Positions 44,791 through 57,703 of a DNA stretch of 64,000 nucleotides are shown here, piece after piece. Numbering within the stretch: the first letter of the stretch is position 1; every line of letters begins with the position of its first letter. The DNA comes from Stomoxys calcitrans (Eukaryota > Arthropoda > Insecta > Diptera > Muscidae): assembly GCF_963082655.1 (NCBI RefSeq), contig NC_081555.1:152065007-152129006 (forward strand), read 5' to 3'. Under the pieces are notes generated by a model. It was not told the origin of the DNA. It made no database searches and saw only the letters and a program-made list of their open reading frames with translations. The translations under genes and the position numbers were made by a program.

Positions 44791-46475
44791 TTTAATATGA
44801 AGGAAATAATTTTTCACCAAAGGGAATGTTTCCTCAAAAATTGCAAAATTCATCATTTTTAAATTAAGTTATCAATCTTTGGCTCGAATTTTTAAAATTA
44901 GGACAAACATGTTTTCAGTGTATGTAGAGATTTTTCCAATGGAATGACGAAGTCAGTATAGCCCCATTGTTATGGTAAAGGGTACAATAAATTCATTCAA
45001 CATGTCGATAGTCCCCAGTTAAAGTTTTTGAAACCTTGAAGACCTTGCGTTTACAATGGCGGATAAACTTAATATATATATATTAGAATGGGTCACTCTT
45101 CGATAATATAAAAACCGAGTGTCTGAATTTTAAAGACAAAATCCAAAGTTTGCTTTATATTTGTCCAACAACAACAAATGGTTCTTAAAAACTGGAAGGT
45201 CAATTTAGATTTTAGACCCATAGTTTCTCAGGCAAAATTGGTTGAGCGGAAAAAGCTTCGTTACAAGAATTAAAGCTTCCATATTTTGATAGTCTTCAGT
45301 CAAACGAAGGATTTGACTTAAAAAATTTGAAGTATTCAAAATTTCTTTCTAAAAAATCTTTGCGTTTGGTATGCAACGTTCTTGTTTCAAACAAGATATT
45401 CTTCTTGTTGCTTAAATTATATTCCTCAAAAGAAAGTTGATATGAGCACGACTTTTTCATCTTCTTTTGGTCGAATGCTAACTTCAAAAGAAAAATTTAG
45501 CTATAAATCTTAAAGATAATAATCAGCCAACAACATTTTTAACAAACATTCAACAACCTACAAAACCTGCAACATGCAAACCATCATACACACATACACA
45601 AGGCATGCATGCCACAAAAGAGGATAACACACGGCAACCATAAACTAAAATTCGAAATACACTTCCCGAGCTGTCGGAGAACACCACATAAAGCATTATG
45701 CAAATCCTGCCCTCCCAAGTGGTGGATGGATGGACGAATGGTATTCAAAGAAGTTATCTTAGTGTAGATAGATATGCATACTTATACTACCAACTCCAGC
45801 TCCAAGCAAATGCGGCAAAGAATATGAAACCAAAAATTTATTTCCAACAAAACACTGTTATTTGAACTGCTGATGGCGGGGCTTGGCAAAAAAAAAAAAG
45901 AAAGAAAATGAAAAAAAAAACACATCAGAAGAACGCCAAATCACGCATAAAAGGTAAGTCTCAAATGAACCCAAGCTCTGAACATCACGATCCATTATTT
46001 CGGTCAGAAGATGAAAAACTGAAAAGACTGCTGAGCTACAGCAGAAGCAGCAGCCAACAAGAGCTAATGGACCAACACCATTGCTATGGCATGCCATATT
46101 ATATTCAATGTCCATGCGAAGCACTTTGCAGGGGCAGAATTTGCAAGGCAAAACATTTTAAGGCCTTAGGAGATCATGGAGGAAATTAGAAGGCAGAGAG
46201 ATTTAGTCCAAGTACTTTGGGTTTTAAGATACTTAAACGTTGAAAAGAAGCGACGTGCAGTCCTCGTTGATTCATTTGAAAGTTAAGAGGACGATTAGTA
46301 TCACAAGTTGAGGTAACTGCTTGATTATTGGCATTTTTGAGGAAAGTGATGCTATTGCTTTTGGTAGGGTTGCCCGCATTGCTGTAAGCCCGAAAAGGTA
46401 TGTGTCTTGAAGGATTGGGTACAATTTGTAACACCTCGAAATATTGGAAGACAAAATAAAACCAATTTTTCACAG
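44791..46475. other. Unique intergenic DNA
   Basis: No gene supported. A + strand frame at 45908-46189 is Ser/Gln/Lys-rich with no recognised domain and an A-rich start, and is probably chance. Confidence 0.45.
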
Positions 46476-48073
46476 AACAAGTAAAAAGGCGTTAAGTTCG
46501 GCCGGGCCGAACTTTGGATACCCACCACCCCGGGTATATATGAAAACCACCTTTCATCAAAATTCGGTGAAAATTTCATACCTTATACTCATATACCTCA
46601 TACCGATCTGAACTATATACGACACGGATGTCGAAAAGGCGAACATAGTCACTGTGTCAAATTTCAGTGAAGTCGGATTATAAATGCGCCTTTTATGGTG
46701 CCAGGACTTTAAATCGAGATATCGGTCTACATGGCAGCTATATCCAAATCTGGACCGATTTGGGCCAAGTTGCATAAACATGTCGAAAAGCCTAACACAA
46801 AGCACTGTCCCAAATTTCGGCGAAATCGGACAATAAAAGCCTCTTTTATGGGCCCTAAACCTTAAATCGAGAGATCGGTCTATATGGCAGCTATATACAA
46901 ATCTGAACCGATCTGGGCAAAATTGAAGAAGGACGTCGAAGAGCCTAACCAAACTCACTGTGTCAAATTTCAGCGACATCGGACAATAAATGCGTCTTTT
47001 ATAGCCCCAAATCCTAAAACCTAGATATCGGTCTATATGGTAGCTATATCCAAATCTGGACCGATCTGTGCGATATTGCAGAAGTATGTCAAGGGGCTTA
47101 ATTTAACTCACTGTTCCGAATTTCGGCGACATCGGACAATAAATGAGCATTTTATGGGCCCAAAACCATAAATCAAGAAATCGGTCTATATGGCAGCTAT
47201 ATCCAAATCTGAACCGATCTGGACCAAATTAAAGAAATATATCAAAGGGCCTAACACAACTCACTGTCCCAAATTTCAGCAAAATCGGATAATGAATGTG
47301 GCTTTTATGAGCCTTACACCATAAATCGGAGGATCAATCTATATGGCAACTATATCCAAATCTGGACCGATTTGAGCCAAATTAACGAAGGATGTCGATG
47401 GGCCTTACATAATTCACTGTCCCAAATTTCATCAAAATCGGATAATAAATGTGGCGTTTGTTGGCCTAAGACCCTTAATCGGAGGATCGGTCTATATGGC
47501 AGCTATAGCCAAATCTGAACCGATCTGGGCCAAATTGACAAAGAATGTCGAAGGGCCTAACACAACTCACTGTCCCAAATTTCAGCGTAAATGTGGCTTT
47601 TATGGGCCTTAGACCCTAAATCGGAGGATCGGTCTATATGGCAGCTATATCCAAATCTGGACCGATCTGAGCGAAATGGACGAAGGATGTCAAATGGCCT
47701 AACACAACTCACTGCCCCAAATTTTAACAAAATCGGATAATAAATGTGGCTTTTATGGTGCTAAGACCCTAAATCGGCGGATCGGTCTATATGGGGGCTA
47801 TATCAAGATATAGTCCGATATAGCCCATCTTCGAACTTAACCTGCTTATGGACAAAAAAAGAATCTGTGCAAAATTTCAGCTCAATATCTCTTTTTTTTT
47901 AAAGACTGTAGCGTGATTTCAACAGACAGACGGACGGACATGTCTAGATCGTCTTAGATTTTTACGCTGATCAAGAATATATATACACTATAGGGTCGGA
48001 AATGGATATTTCGATGTGTTGCAAACGGAATGACAAAATGAATATACCCCCATCCTTCGGTGGTGGGTATAAA
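46476..48073 (-). mobile_element. HINE type A, complete, about eight monomers
   Basis: AACAAGTAAAAAGGCG, palindrome GTTCGGCCGGGCCGAAC, GGATACCCACCACC at the left. ~153-bp monomers from about 46725 to 47780 (one has a 12-base deletion near 47585). The conserved 5' block and CTTCGGTGGTGGGTAT are at the right. About 1.6 kb. Confidence 0.85.
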
Positions 48074-48865
48074 AAGAGGTTCATGTTGCCCATTCTATAT
48101 AGCCTACGATTAGATATTAAGAACAGATAAGTTCCTTGGGATAATACTGGATGGTAATTTCTGTTGGGATATTATACGTGTATACAGATACTCGCCCCTA
48201 GGAGGAGGAGTAATAACATACATATCCCTAAAACTTCAAACCTTGTTTAACTTTATAAGGCCTACTAGGTATAAATCGTTACTTCTGCCTCTGTGCTTAA
48301 GTGGATAAAATGATCATTGAAATTCATATATCACGTCTCTATGATGTCTGCAAGACAGTGGGGCCGAATGCCTGTCTGACTCTTTTTCTGGTGTAATGGT
48401 GTATGTCTCTAAAAAAGAAGAGTGTCTATAATGTTTTTTATGGTGATTTTGCGGACAGAACCTGCCTGAAGCACAAATGGTGGGGTATTGGTGTGGTGTT
48501 TAGTTTCAAATTGAATATCGTATGATTAAATGACAAAGATACACGTGCTGCCAAACAAGTTTAGGTATTGGGACTTGTCTGCAGCTTTTGTTCGTTGGTT
48601 TAAGACAAAACAATCGATTATGGTTTACACACTAAACAAAAAAGAAAACTAGCAAAAATTATAAAATCTTTGGGTTTTTTTTGCAAACTATGTTCTCCAT
48701 ATGCAAAGTGGATCTACCACACATACATATGAATAGATAACACACACAAGTATAAAGTAGGCAGCGTAAAATTTGAATTTTAAAATAATAAATGAATAAA
48801 ACATTTTTCAGAATTGTAAGACACTTGCAATTAAAGACTAAAAATTAAAATATAAGATGTATAAT
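48074..48865. other. Unique intergenic DNA
   Basis: No gene recognised. Confidence 0.45.
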
Positions 48866-49350
48866 AAATGCCCGGGCTGGAACATTTAGCACCGACTTGT
48901 GTGGTTTCCATCATTGTCGCTGAAAGCTACCAGGCGCGTCCACAGGTTGCGGACAGTTGAAAGCTTCGTATTTATGCGGAGTAGCTGCAAATGCGACTAG
49001 AGGGTGTCAGCGATTTCGAGAGGAGAGTCTCAGTGAGGTATCAGGTGGCACTTTAATATATTGGGTTGCCCAAAAAGTAATTGCGGATTTTTCATATAGT
49101 CGGCGTTGACAAATTTTTTCAACGGCTTGTGACTCTATAATTGCATTCTTTCTTCTGTCAGTTATTAGCTGTTATTTTTAGCTTGCTTTAGAAAAAAAGT
49201 GTAAAAAAGTATATTTGATTAAATTTCATTCTAAGTTTTAATAAAAATGCATTTACTTTCTTTTAAAAAATACGCAATTACTTTTTGGGCAACCCAATAC
49301 TTTAAATGACAAGGCGAGCTATTGGCGTCTTCAAAAAACCAATAGCTAAC
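48866..49350 (-). repeat. R-block, antisense, split by a MITE
   Basis: Bases 48866-49060 (GCGTCCACAGGTTGCGGAC) and 49298-49350 (GACAAGGCGAGCTATTGGCG) are R-block pieces on either side of MITE copy h. Followed immediately by SINE-B. Confidence 0.5.
49061..49297 (+). mobile_element. Mariner-derived MITE, copy h
   Basis: Ends TTGGGTTGCCC/GGGCAACCCAA, TA flanks. Confidence 0.9.
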
Positions 49351-49356
49351 ACTAGC

Positions 49357-49424
49357 GCCCCATGGCAGCTGGTTGTACGCATCGGATTGACCCGATGGAA
49401 TTCTCACCGGCACCACCTCGGTGT
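49357..49424 (+). mobile_element. SINE-B fragment
   Basis: CCATGGCAGCTGGTTGTACG, GGATTGACCCGATGGAATTC, then CACCTCGGTGTT. The tail is missing where LINE-L1 begins. Confidence 0.5.
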
Positions 49425-51543
49425 TATTTTTTCGCATTCGTTGCACTAACCCCAGAATCACCGAGCTGAATTTGGAAATTAACAGGGTAGTCAACCAACA
49501 TAAGCGGAATTTGTGGCTGGATCGCTTGGAGCAATGTAACTTAGGTACCGGTTTAGGCAAGCTGTGGTCTGCTGCTAAGTAACTCTCTCGCTCTCGGCGG
49601 ATGGGACGACAAGACCTCAGTTACTTTTGGCGAAGTGACTGTGACTGATGCGAAGAAATGCGCCAGGTTGTTCAACCATCAATTTATTGTGCGTCCCCAC
49701 AGTGACAGGACAAGAAGGAAAGCCATTCGCCGTATCTGTGGTCTCCGAGCCGATGAACAGCCATCACAATTTACCGAATAAGATGTTACGAATATCATAC
49801 TTGTCGCCAAATCATCCCTCGACGGAATCTCTACACCGATGCTAAAGAGTGTGGATTTACCTGGAGTTGAGTACCTTACAACTGTCCTCAACCTGTCACA
49901 CTCTTATAGTTCCCGATGTCTGGAAAATGGACAGAGTGATCCCGATACTGAAGCCTGGAAAGGACCCGAGTTTGGGGGAGTCGTACAGACCGATCTCTCT
50001 TCTCTCACCAGTAGCAAAGACTCTTGAGGCATTACTCCTCCCGAGCCTCGTAGGAGAATTTCCATTCGCCGAGCATCAACATGGATTCCAAAGACTGCAT
50101 AGCGCAACAATTGCTTTGCATACCATCACCGCACACATCTGCCGCGGCTTCAATTAACTCAGGTCATGTGATAGGACGGTTCTCGTGACACTGGCTTTCG
50201 ACACGGTCAGCCATGTCAAACTATTTGAGGACATCGTCAACATGTCCCTCCATCCAGGCCTGAAACGTTGTCATTTGTGGAATTTAGGGATAACAAGTCG
50301 AAGCACCGTAGAATGAAACAAGGAGTTACCCAAGGCGGGGTGATATTTGCGTTACTATTTAACCTTTACAAATCCTCTGCAAATTTTGCCCCCATGAACA
50401 TTCCACTAAGGAACAGGGGCAAACTTCTCACATATCAATGAGTGCAGTCCGATTCAAGTTTTTAGGCTCAATGATAAGGGGCCTCCTTTTTATAGCCGAG
50501 TCCGAACGGCGTGCCGCAGTGCGACACCTCTTTGAAGAGAAGTTTTACATGGCATAGTAGCTTCCAAATGTTGCCAGCATTAGGAGGGAAAACCACCGCT
50601 GAAAATTGTTTCTGATGGTCTCGCCAGGATTCGAACCCAGGCGTTCAGCGTCATAGGCGGACATGCTAACCTCTGCTCTACGGTGGCCTCTTACAAATCC
50701 TCTAGTCCACCCTTTTCAGACGACATAGAGCCCCCCTTTCATATGCGGACGATTGTACGATCATGTAAACACGCCCCCCCCCACCAATTGTTCACATCTC
50801 CGATAGGAATAAGATCCTAGCCGGCAGCACTTGAAATGCTGACAAATAAACCTTATTGACCACGTACAAAGCAATTGGCCAGTCTGTGGTAAGTTATTCA
50901 GCGCCAGCGTGGTCTCGTCAGCTCTGTGACAAGCAGTGGAGTAATATTCAGATCTGTCAGAATACCGCTCTCTAAACAAACAGGACCAACCCTATAAGGA
51001 GACAAAACATGCTGTTTAAGCAATGCCTTCTGGACTGCTATCGCAGAGACCATCCGAATCATCATCTTTTAGATAGGTATCCACCACCCAGAAGCCTTAA
51101 AGTAGATCTACATGATCTAAAGCGTGAGGTCCAGCGCTATGTGAGAGAACCTCTAGATCAAGCGGGTCTAGACAACATTCATGCAGACCGCACCTTCTAC
51201 CGGTTAATTGCTGCCGGGTGAATGTGGTCCTTGGAGAACGACCGCCTCCCATTGCACCTGAATAAATTCACCTTCCCCGGCAAAACAGAGTAGTTCTGGC
51301 TCAATTATGATCCGACAATTGCAGCCGCTTCTATTCCTACAGAACAAGAATTGATGCCTACGTGCAGGATGTATGTCCCGATCGTGATCAGGGACCATAC
51401 GTCACCAGTTTAATTGACCAGCTGGACCCACTCATCTCAGACCCCGTTCCCTCTGAACGCACCCCATATGAGTCGCAGAGTTCCTGGATCTGGATATTCA
51501 ACAGACGAAAGATAGAACACAACACACTGCTACAACAACATCA
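49425..51543 (+). mobile_element. LINE-L1 (Jockey-like) ORF2, degenerate, cut by SINE-A
   Basis: Longest L1 copy. From 49910 the RT reads VWKMDRVIPILKPGKDPSLG, SYRPISLLSPVAKTLEALLL and EHQHGF (fingers and palm), then a LAFDTV-like stretch at about 50195 and KQGVTQGGVIFALLFNLY near 50340. SINE-A is inserted at 50379-50690. The thumb and C-terminus continue to QDVCPDRDQGPY and the tail CACACTGCTACAACAACA at 51543. Numerous stops and frameshifts. Confidence 0.75.
50379..50690 (-). mobile_element. SINE-A, full-length, 13-bp target duplication
   Basis: 312 bp flanked by TTACAAATCCTCT at 50366-50378 and 50691-50703, inside LINE-L1. Head on the minus strand: GTAGAGCAGAGGTTAGCATG (A-box region) and B box GGTTCGAATCC in a CGCCTGG stem context. 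The tail ends at GGGCAAAATTTGC. Confidence 0.92.
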
Positions 51544-51554
51544 GGGGTTGAAGG

Positions 51555-53590
51555 CGAGCGGATCTTGGAGCAAGCGGCTCGCGACATCGAGGGATACATG
51601 TGCGATCCTACATAACCCATGTGGACGAATAGCTCGCACTGGGAAAACTATTACTTTGAATAACAATATAATAGTTGAAATTTTGTAGACCCAAAAAAGA
51701 CCATGATCTGCGGATCTGTACCTGGAATGTTCGGACCCTTTATAAAAAAGGTGCAGTATGTATTAGAGAAGTACAAGACAAATATTACCGGGAATGTTGT
51801 CACAACAAGACCAATCTTTTATTAGGCAAACAAAGAGTAATGAATAAGAACTGTTATGCTATTGGAGCTATATCAAGTTATAGTCCGATTCGGACCATAA
51901 ATGAATTGAATGCTGAAAATTTTAGAATTCATTGTGTAATATTTCAGTCCATTCGGATAAGAATTGCGCCTTGTAGGGGCTCAAGAAGTAAAATCGGTAG
52001 ATCGGTTTATATGGGAGCTGTATCAAGCTATAGATCGATTCTGACCATATTGGACACGTATGTTAAAGGTCATGGGAGAAGGCGTTGTACAAAATGTCTG
52101 CCACATCGGATGAGAATTGCGCTCTTTAGAGGCTCAAGAAGTCAAGATCCCAGATCGGCTTATATGGCAGCTATATCAGGTTATGTGCCGATTTGCGCCA
52201 CGACTGTGACTTCCATACACAGTTGTTGGAAGTCATAACAAAACACGACGTCTATCTATCTTCAGACGGACGGACATGGCTAGATCGACTTAAAATGTCA
52301 TGACGTTCAAGATCATCCTATGGTGGAGGTTAAAAAAATTCACAAAATCACAAATTTGTACCTAGATGAAGAAGTACGGAACCAAATTGATCACGTTGTG
52401 GCAGATGGAAAGATTCGTTAGGCCTTCCATCTACCACCACAGCATTCGATCCGAGAAACGAACATAGATTCGGATCATTACCTTGTTGCATCAAAGCTTC
52501 GCACCCGTCTGACACTGCACGGAAGCTGGGCATTGAAAAGCTGTATACACAACAGATGACAACGGCATACTCCACTTGACTGATCCAACTTCTTGATGAA
52601 AGCGCCTCTTGTCCCGATGATATAATGGCGCAGTGGCAATCTATTGCCCACTCCATGAAAAAAGCCGCGAAATCTGTACTTGGGTACCAGAAGCCTCCCC
52701 AAGTAACTCATGGTAAGACCAACAATGTTTAAATGCTACTGAAGCCAAGTATGCGGCATACAGAGTAAACCTGACTGGAACCTCAGCATACTAGTTCAGG
52801 AGACATGACGGAATGTGCCAACTACAGAGTAATAAGTCTCCTCCCCATCGCATACAAGACACCTTCGAGCGTATTGTGTGAAAGGTTTAAACCTAAAGTC
52901 CATGAGATAATTGGGCCGTATTAATGTGGCTTTAGACCTGGTAAATCCATAATAGACCAGATAATCATACTGCCCCAAATACTGGGAAAACTAGAGAACT
53001 ATCTCATCATTAACAACACAGCCACGTTCTACCGAAAGCGGCCTATTGGGCCTACGAGAGAGTAAGAACAACCCAGACTTGAACTTCAGCATACTAGGTC
53101 CCGTACACAAAAAAGGAGACAAGATGGAATATACCGACTATAGAGGAATAAGTCTCCTCTCCACCGTATACTTTCGAGTGTACTGTGTGAAAGGTTAAAA
53201 TCTAAAGCGCCAAATACTGGGAAATCTCGAGAACTATCTCATCATTAACAACACAGCCACGTTCGACCGAAAGCGGCCTATTGGGCCTACGATAGAGTAA
53301 GAACAACCCTGACTTGAACTTCAGCATACTAGGTCCCATACACAAAAAGGAGACAAGATGGAATATACCGACTATTGAGGAATAAGTCTCCTCTCCACCG
53401 TATACTTTCGAGTGTACTGTGTGAAAGGTTAAAATCTAAAGTCAATGAGTTAATTGGGCCCTATCAATGCGGCTCTAGACCTGGCAAATCCCTAATAGAC
53501 CACATAATCACACTGCGCCAAATCCTGGGAAAACCCGAGGAGAACAGGAGAACAACACAACCGCTTTCGACCGATATCGCCTTATTGGGC
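51555..53590 (+). mobile_element. LINE-L2 second copy, rearranged
   Basis: 5' UTR-like part (51555-51690) matches the antisense copy at 12100-12280. The APE start is at 51690 (DLRICTWNVRTLYKKGAV). A type B HINE fragment interrupts (51805-52337). APE resumes with NQIDHVVADGKI and DSDHYLVASKLRTRL. From about 52770 RT pieces follow, with a 236-bp tandem duplication (52993-53228 and 53229-53464). The end is INEFIGPYQCGSRPGK-like sequence near 53455. Not functional. Confidence 0.7.
51805..52337 (-). mobile_element. HINE type B fragment inside LINE-L2
   Basis: GCAAACAAAGAGTAATGAAT onward matches type B at 20560. Four monomers, then GGACATGGCTAGATCGACTT and CCTATGGTGGAGG. The hairpin end is missing. 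Confidence 0.65.
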
Positions 53591-53593
53591 CTA

Positions 53594-54065
53594 TGTCCGA
53601 TTTCCCTGAAATTTGGGACAGTAAGTTCTGTTGGGCACTTCGCCATCTTTTTTTCAGTTTGGCCAAGATCGCTCCAGATTTTGTTATATGTGCCATATAG
53701 ACCGATCTCTCGATTTAAGGTCTTGGCCCCATAAAAGGCACATTTATTATACGATTTCGCAGATATTAGACACAGTGACTTATGCTAGGTTTTTCAATAT
53801 CCTCGTCTAATATGGTTCAGATCGGTCTATATTTGAATATGGTTGCCAAAAAGACTAATATTGAATCAAAGTTGAACAGTGACTTGTATTTGTTAGACCA
53901 CTCAACGTCCGTACAGAAATTGGTCCAAAATAGATCATATTTCATATTTCGGATCATATAGCTGCTATGGGTGCATAAATTATGCATTTTTTCATAAGTG
54001 GTTTACATATATAACCGAGGTGGTGGGTTCAGCTCGGCCCAACTTAATGCCTTTTTACTTGTTTT
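53594..54065 (+). mobile_element. HINE type A, 3' half
   Basis: Sense monomers (CATATAGACCGATCTCTCGA), then GAGGTGGTGGGTTCAGC, hairpin CTCGGCCCAA and GCCTTTTTACTTGTTTT. 5' truncated. Confidence 0.65.
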
Positions 54066-55452
54066 GTAACCTTTAATTCATATAATTTATCACTTTCACA
54101 ATGTGCCCTCACTTGACACATCATTAACATTATTGAATATGGTGAACTTATCAAAATATCTCAGCATATGAAAATTACCTCAAATATTTAGCAACAATTA
54201 AAAATTATCCATCATAACGCCAACACAACTGGGGGCATTAAGCAAATTACAAATGATTTTGTACATGGAGGGGGGTCAAATTTCAGCAAAAAATTCCCAC
54301 GTTGCAACACCATACAACACAGCATCATTTCATACCACGTTTATTAATTCTACCGACAAAACCTTAACGTTTTAGTTTTTGTTTTTCAAATACAGATTCA
54401 AAACAAAGATCCGCTTTAACATTGAATGTTAGAATGCCGCCAGACAAGCGATCGTTTTGTTTGCTGTAATCGTTTGTTTGCCGGCCCAGTGGATTATGGG
54501 TATGTTTATGGCCGCCAATGCTGGCCAAAGAGAATAATGCTTGTAATTCTTGTTGAAAACAGAGATTTAGTTAAGGCTATGGGGTTTAAATCAGGGTTTG
54601 AGTAATGCTGGGTGATGGATGAATCAGATACAGTTGGGTAACAGAAGATTCTTTAATTTTTACTAATTGGCGATATATTGTGTCCGTAGAAAATGTTCAG
54701 TAAATTTTGTTTCTATATAAAAGATACTGGAATTTTTTTTCCTGAGAAATGTTTTTTCGAAATTTTGTTTGTGTAGCAAATTTATGACAAATTTAGTTTT
54801 TAAAGAAAATTTCCTGCATATTTCGTTTCTATAAAATAAAATAAAAAATAAAAAAAAAAAATAAAATTGCTTGAAAATTTTCAGTGTGGTATTTTGAGTT
54901 CGAACTCTGCCCTACATAATTGTTTGCACAGTTTAATGTTGATGTGTTTAATTGCGCCCTGGGTGAATGGTGTTTGAAATGCACTTTTAATTAATGTATC
55001 TTTGACAATAGTTTGATTCTAGCTTGGATATGGGCTATGCAATGAGATCGTCCCAATTCACTGTTGTATGCTTATTAATCCCCTCTTACAATCCAACTAT
55101 GGTGTTGACATCAAAAATGTTTGGTATTCGCAATTTATGTTATACCCATACTTAGCACATGCACTGTAACTTAAAGAACATAGCCATTGCAGTATATCTT
55201 CTATTATATAACACCATGTTATTCACAACAAATACAATTTTCAATCTTAAATTTCATTGTTGTTGTTTGTTGTTGTTGTTCTTTTTTTCATTATGTGCTA
55301 TTTTTAGTCACCGCCTTGCGGTTTGTGACGAATAATAAAATTAAATTGTTTATTGTTTGTATTTTTACTCGTAATAGGAAAAAGTTATAAAAAACCCCAC
55401 AATTATTTCTGTCGTCACTTTCGAAACATGTGTTCCGTAGAAAAAAAAAAAA
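54066..55452. other. Unique intergenic DNA
   Basis: AT-rich with an A-rich run near 54830-54865 and a (TTG)n patch near 55255. No gene. Confidence 0.45.
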
Positions 55453-57703
55453 AACAATTAAAAGCGTGCTTAGTTCGGCCGGGCCGAATCTTATATACCC
55501 TCCACCATGGATCGCATTTGTCAAGTTCTTTGGACGATTTCTCTTTATTAGCAGAAACTAAAATAGGACAATGGAAAGTCATAATAAGAAATCCCCATAG
55601 TTTTACCTCTGTGCCTTCTAGAGGCTTAACAAGTAAAAAGGCGTTAAGTTCGGCCGGGCCGAACTTTGGATACCCACCACCTCCGATATATATGTAAACC
55701 ACCTTTCATCAAAATCCGGTGAAAATTGCAAACCTTATGTCGAAATATGTTCCGATTTGGACCAAACATTAATAAGTACAAGTCATTGTTCATTTGTGTA
55801 TTACAAAATATTGGTCTTTTTAGTAGCTATATCTAAAAATAAACCGATCTGAACCATATACGATACGGATGTCGAAAAGCCTAACACAATTCACTGTCCC
55901 AAATTTCAGCATAATTGTATAATAAATGTGGCTTTCATGGGCATAAGACCCTAAATCGGAGGATCAGTCTATATGGCAGCTATATCTGAACCGATCAGAG
56001 CCAAATTGAAGAAAGATGTCGAAAAGCCTAACACAACTCACTGTCCCAAATTTCAGCAAAATCGGATAATAAATGTGGCATTTACGGTCCTAAGACCCTA
56101 AATCGGCCGATCGGTCTATATGGCAGCTATATCCAAATCTGGACCGATTTGGTCCAAATTGACGAAGAATGTCGAAAGGCCTAACACAACTCACTGTCCC
56201 AAATTTCAGCAAAATCGCATAATAAATGTGGCTTTTATGGGCCTAAGACCCTAAATCGGCCGATCGGTCTATATGGCAGCTATATTCAAATCTGGACCGA
56301 TTTGGTCCAAATTGACGAAGAATGTCGAAAGGCCTAACACAACTCACTGTCCCAAATTTCAGCAAAATCGCATAATAAATGTGGCTTTTATGGGCCCAAA
56401 ACCTTAAATCGAGAGATCGGTCTATATGGCAACTATATCCAAATTTGGACCGATCCGGACGAAATTGACGAAGGATATCGAAGGGACGAACACAAATCAC
56501 TGTCCCAAATTTCAGTAAAATCGGATAATAAATGTGGGTTTTATGGGCCTAAGACCCTAAATCGGAGAATCGGTCTATATGGCAGCTATATCCAAATCTG
56601 GACCGATCTGAGCCAAATTGACGATGGATGTCGAAGGGCCTAACGCAACTCACTGTCTCAAACTTCAGCAAAGTCGGATAATAAATGTGGCTTTTATGGG
56701 CCTAAGACCCTAAATGGGCCGATCGGTCTATATGGGGCCGATGTAGCCCATCTTCGAACTTAACCTGCTTATGGACAAACAAAGAATCTGTGCAAATTTT
56801 CAGCTCAATATCTCTATTTTTAAAGACTGTAGCGTGATTTCAACAGACAGACGGGCGGACATGGCTAGATCGTCTTAGATTTTTACGCTGATCAAGAATA
56901 TATATACTTTATAGGGTCGGAAATGGATATTTCGATGTGTTGCAAACGGAATGACAAAATGAATATACCCCCATCCTTCAGTGGTGGGTATAAAAAGCAT
57001 ATTCGGGAGATATGGGAGCTATATCTGTTGAATATCATACGAAAAGTCCTTGTGCAAAATTTCAGCCAAGTCGGATGAGAATTGCGCCCTCTACGGACTC
57101 AAGAAATATATATTCGGGAGATCGGTTTTTATGGGAGCTATATCAGTTTTAAACCGACTGAAACTATCTTGATAGATCTGTTAGAGGTCATAGGAAAAAT
57201 CATGGTGCAAATTTTCAGCCAAATCGGATAAATTTTAACTAAATCGGAAAAGAGTTGCGGCTTTTGGTAGCCCAAGAAGTATATTCGGAAGATCGGTTTA
57301 TATGGGAGCCATATCAGGTTTTGGACATCTGTTGGAGGTCATTCGAAAAGCCATTATGCAAATTTTCAGTCAAATCGGATACGAATTGTGCTCTCTAAAG
57401 GCTCAAGAAGTATAATCTAGATATAGGTTTATATGATAGCTATATCTAAATGTGGACTGATTCGGTCTATTTACAACCTCAATCGACCTACATTAATAAG
57501 AAGTATTTGTGCAAAATTTCAGGCGTCTAACTCTAATACTTCGAAAATTTGCGTGCTTTTAACAGAAAGATGGCTAGATCGACTTAAAATGTCATGATGA
57601 TCAGGAATTTATATACTTTTTGAGGTCTTAGGTGAATACTTCGAGTTGCTACAGACGAAATGACGAAATCAGTATACATCCATCATATGATGGAGGGTAT
57701 AAC
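55453..57703 (-). mobile_element. HINE type B, split by a nested type A copy
   Basis: Left part 55453-55627: AACAATTAAAAGCGTGC, palindrome GTTCGGCCGGGCCGAA, TATACCCTCCACCATGG. Right part 56994-57703: monomers with TCGGTTTATATGGGAGCC, the 5' block, and ATGATGGAGGGTATAA. Removing the insert leaves a continuous type B monomer. Confidence 0.8.
55628..56993 (-). mobile_element. HINE type A nested in HINE type B
   Basis: AACAAGTAAAAAGGCG, palindrome GTTCGGCCGGGCCGAAC, GGATACCCACCACC. About six monomers (55964 to 56725), the 5' block, then CAGTGGTGGGTATAAA. Complete at both ends. Confidence 0.85.

Noticed and set aside
45908..46189. 93-residue Ser/Gln/Lys-rich open frame
   Set aside because: Begins in an A-rich run with no supporting signals. 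A chance frame is likelier, although a short exon cannot be excluded.
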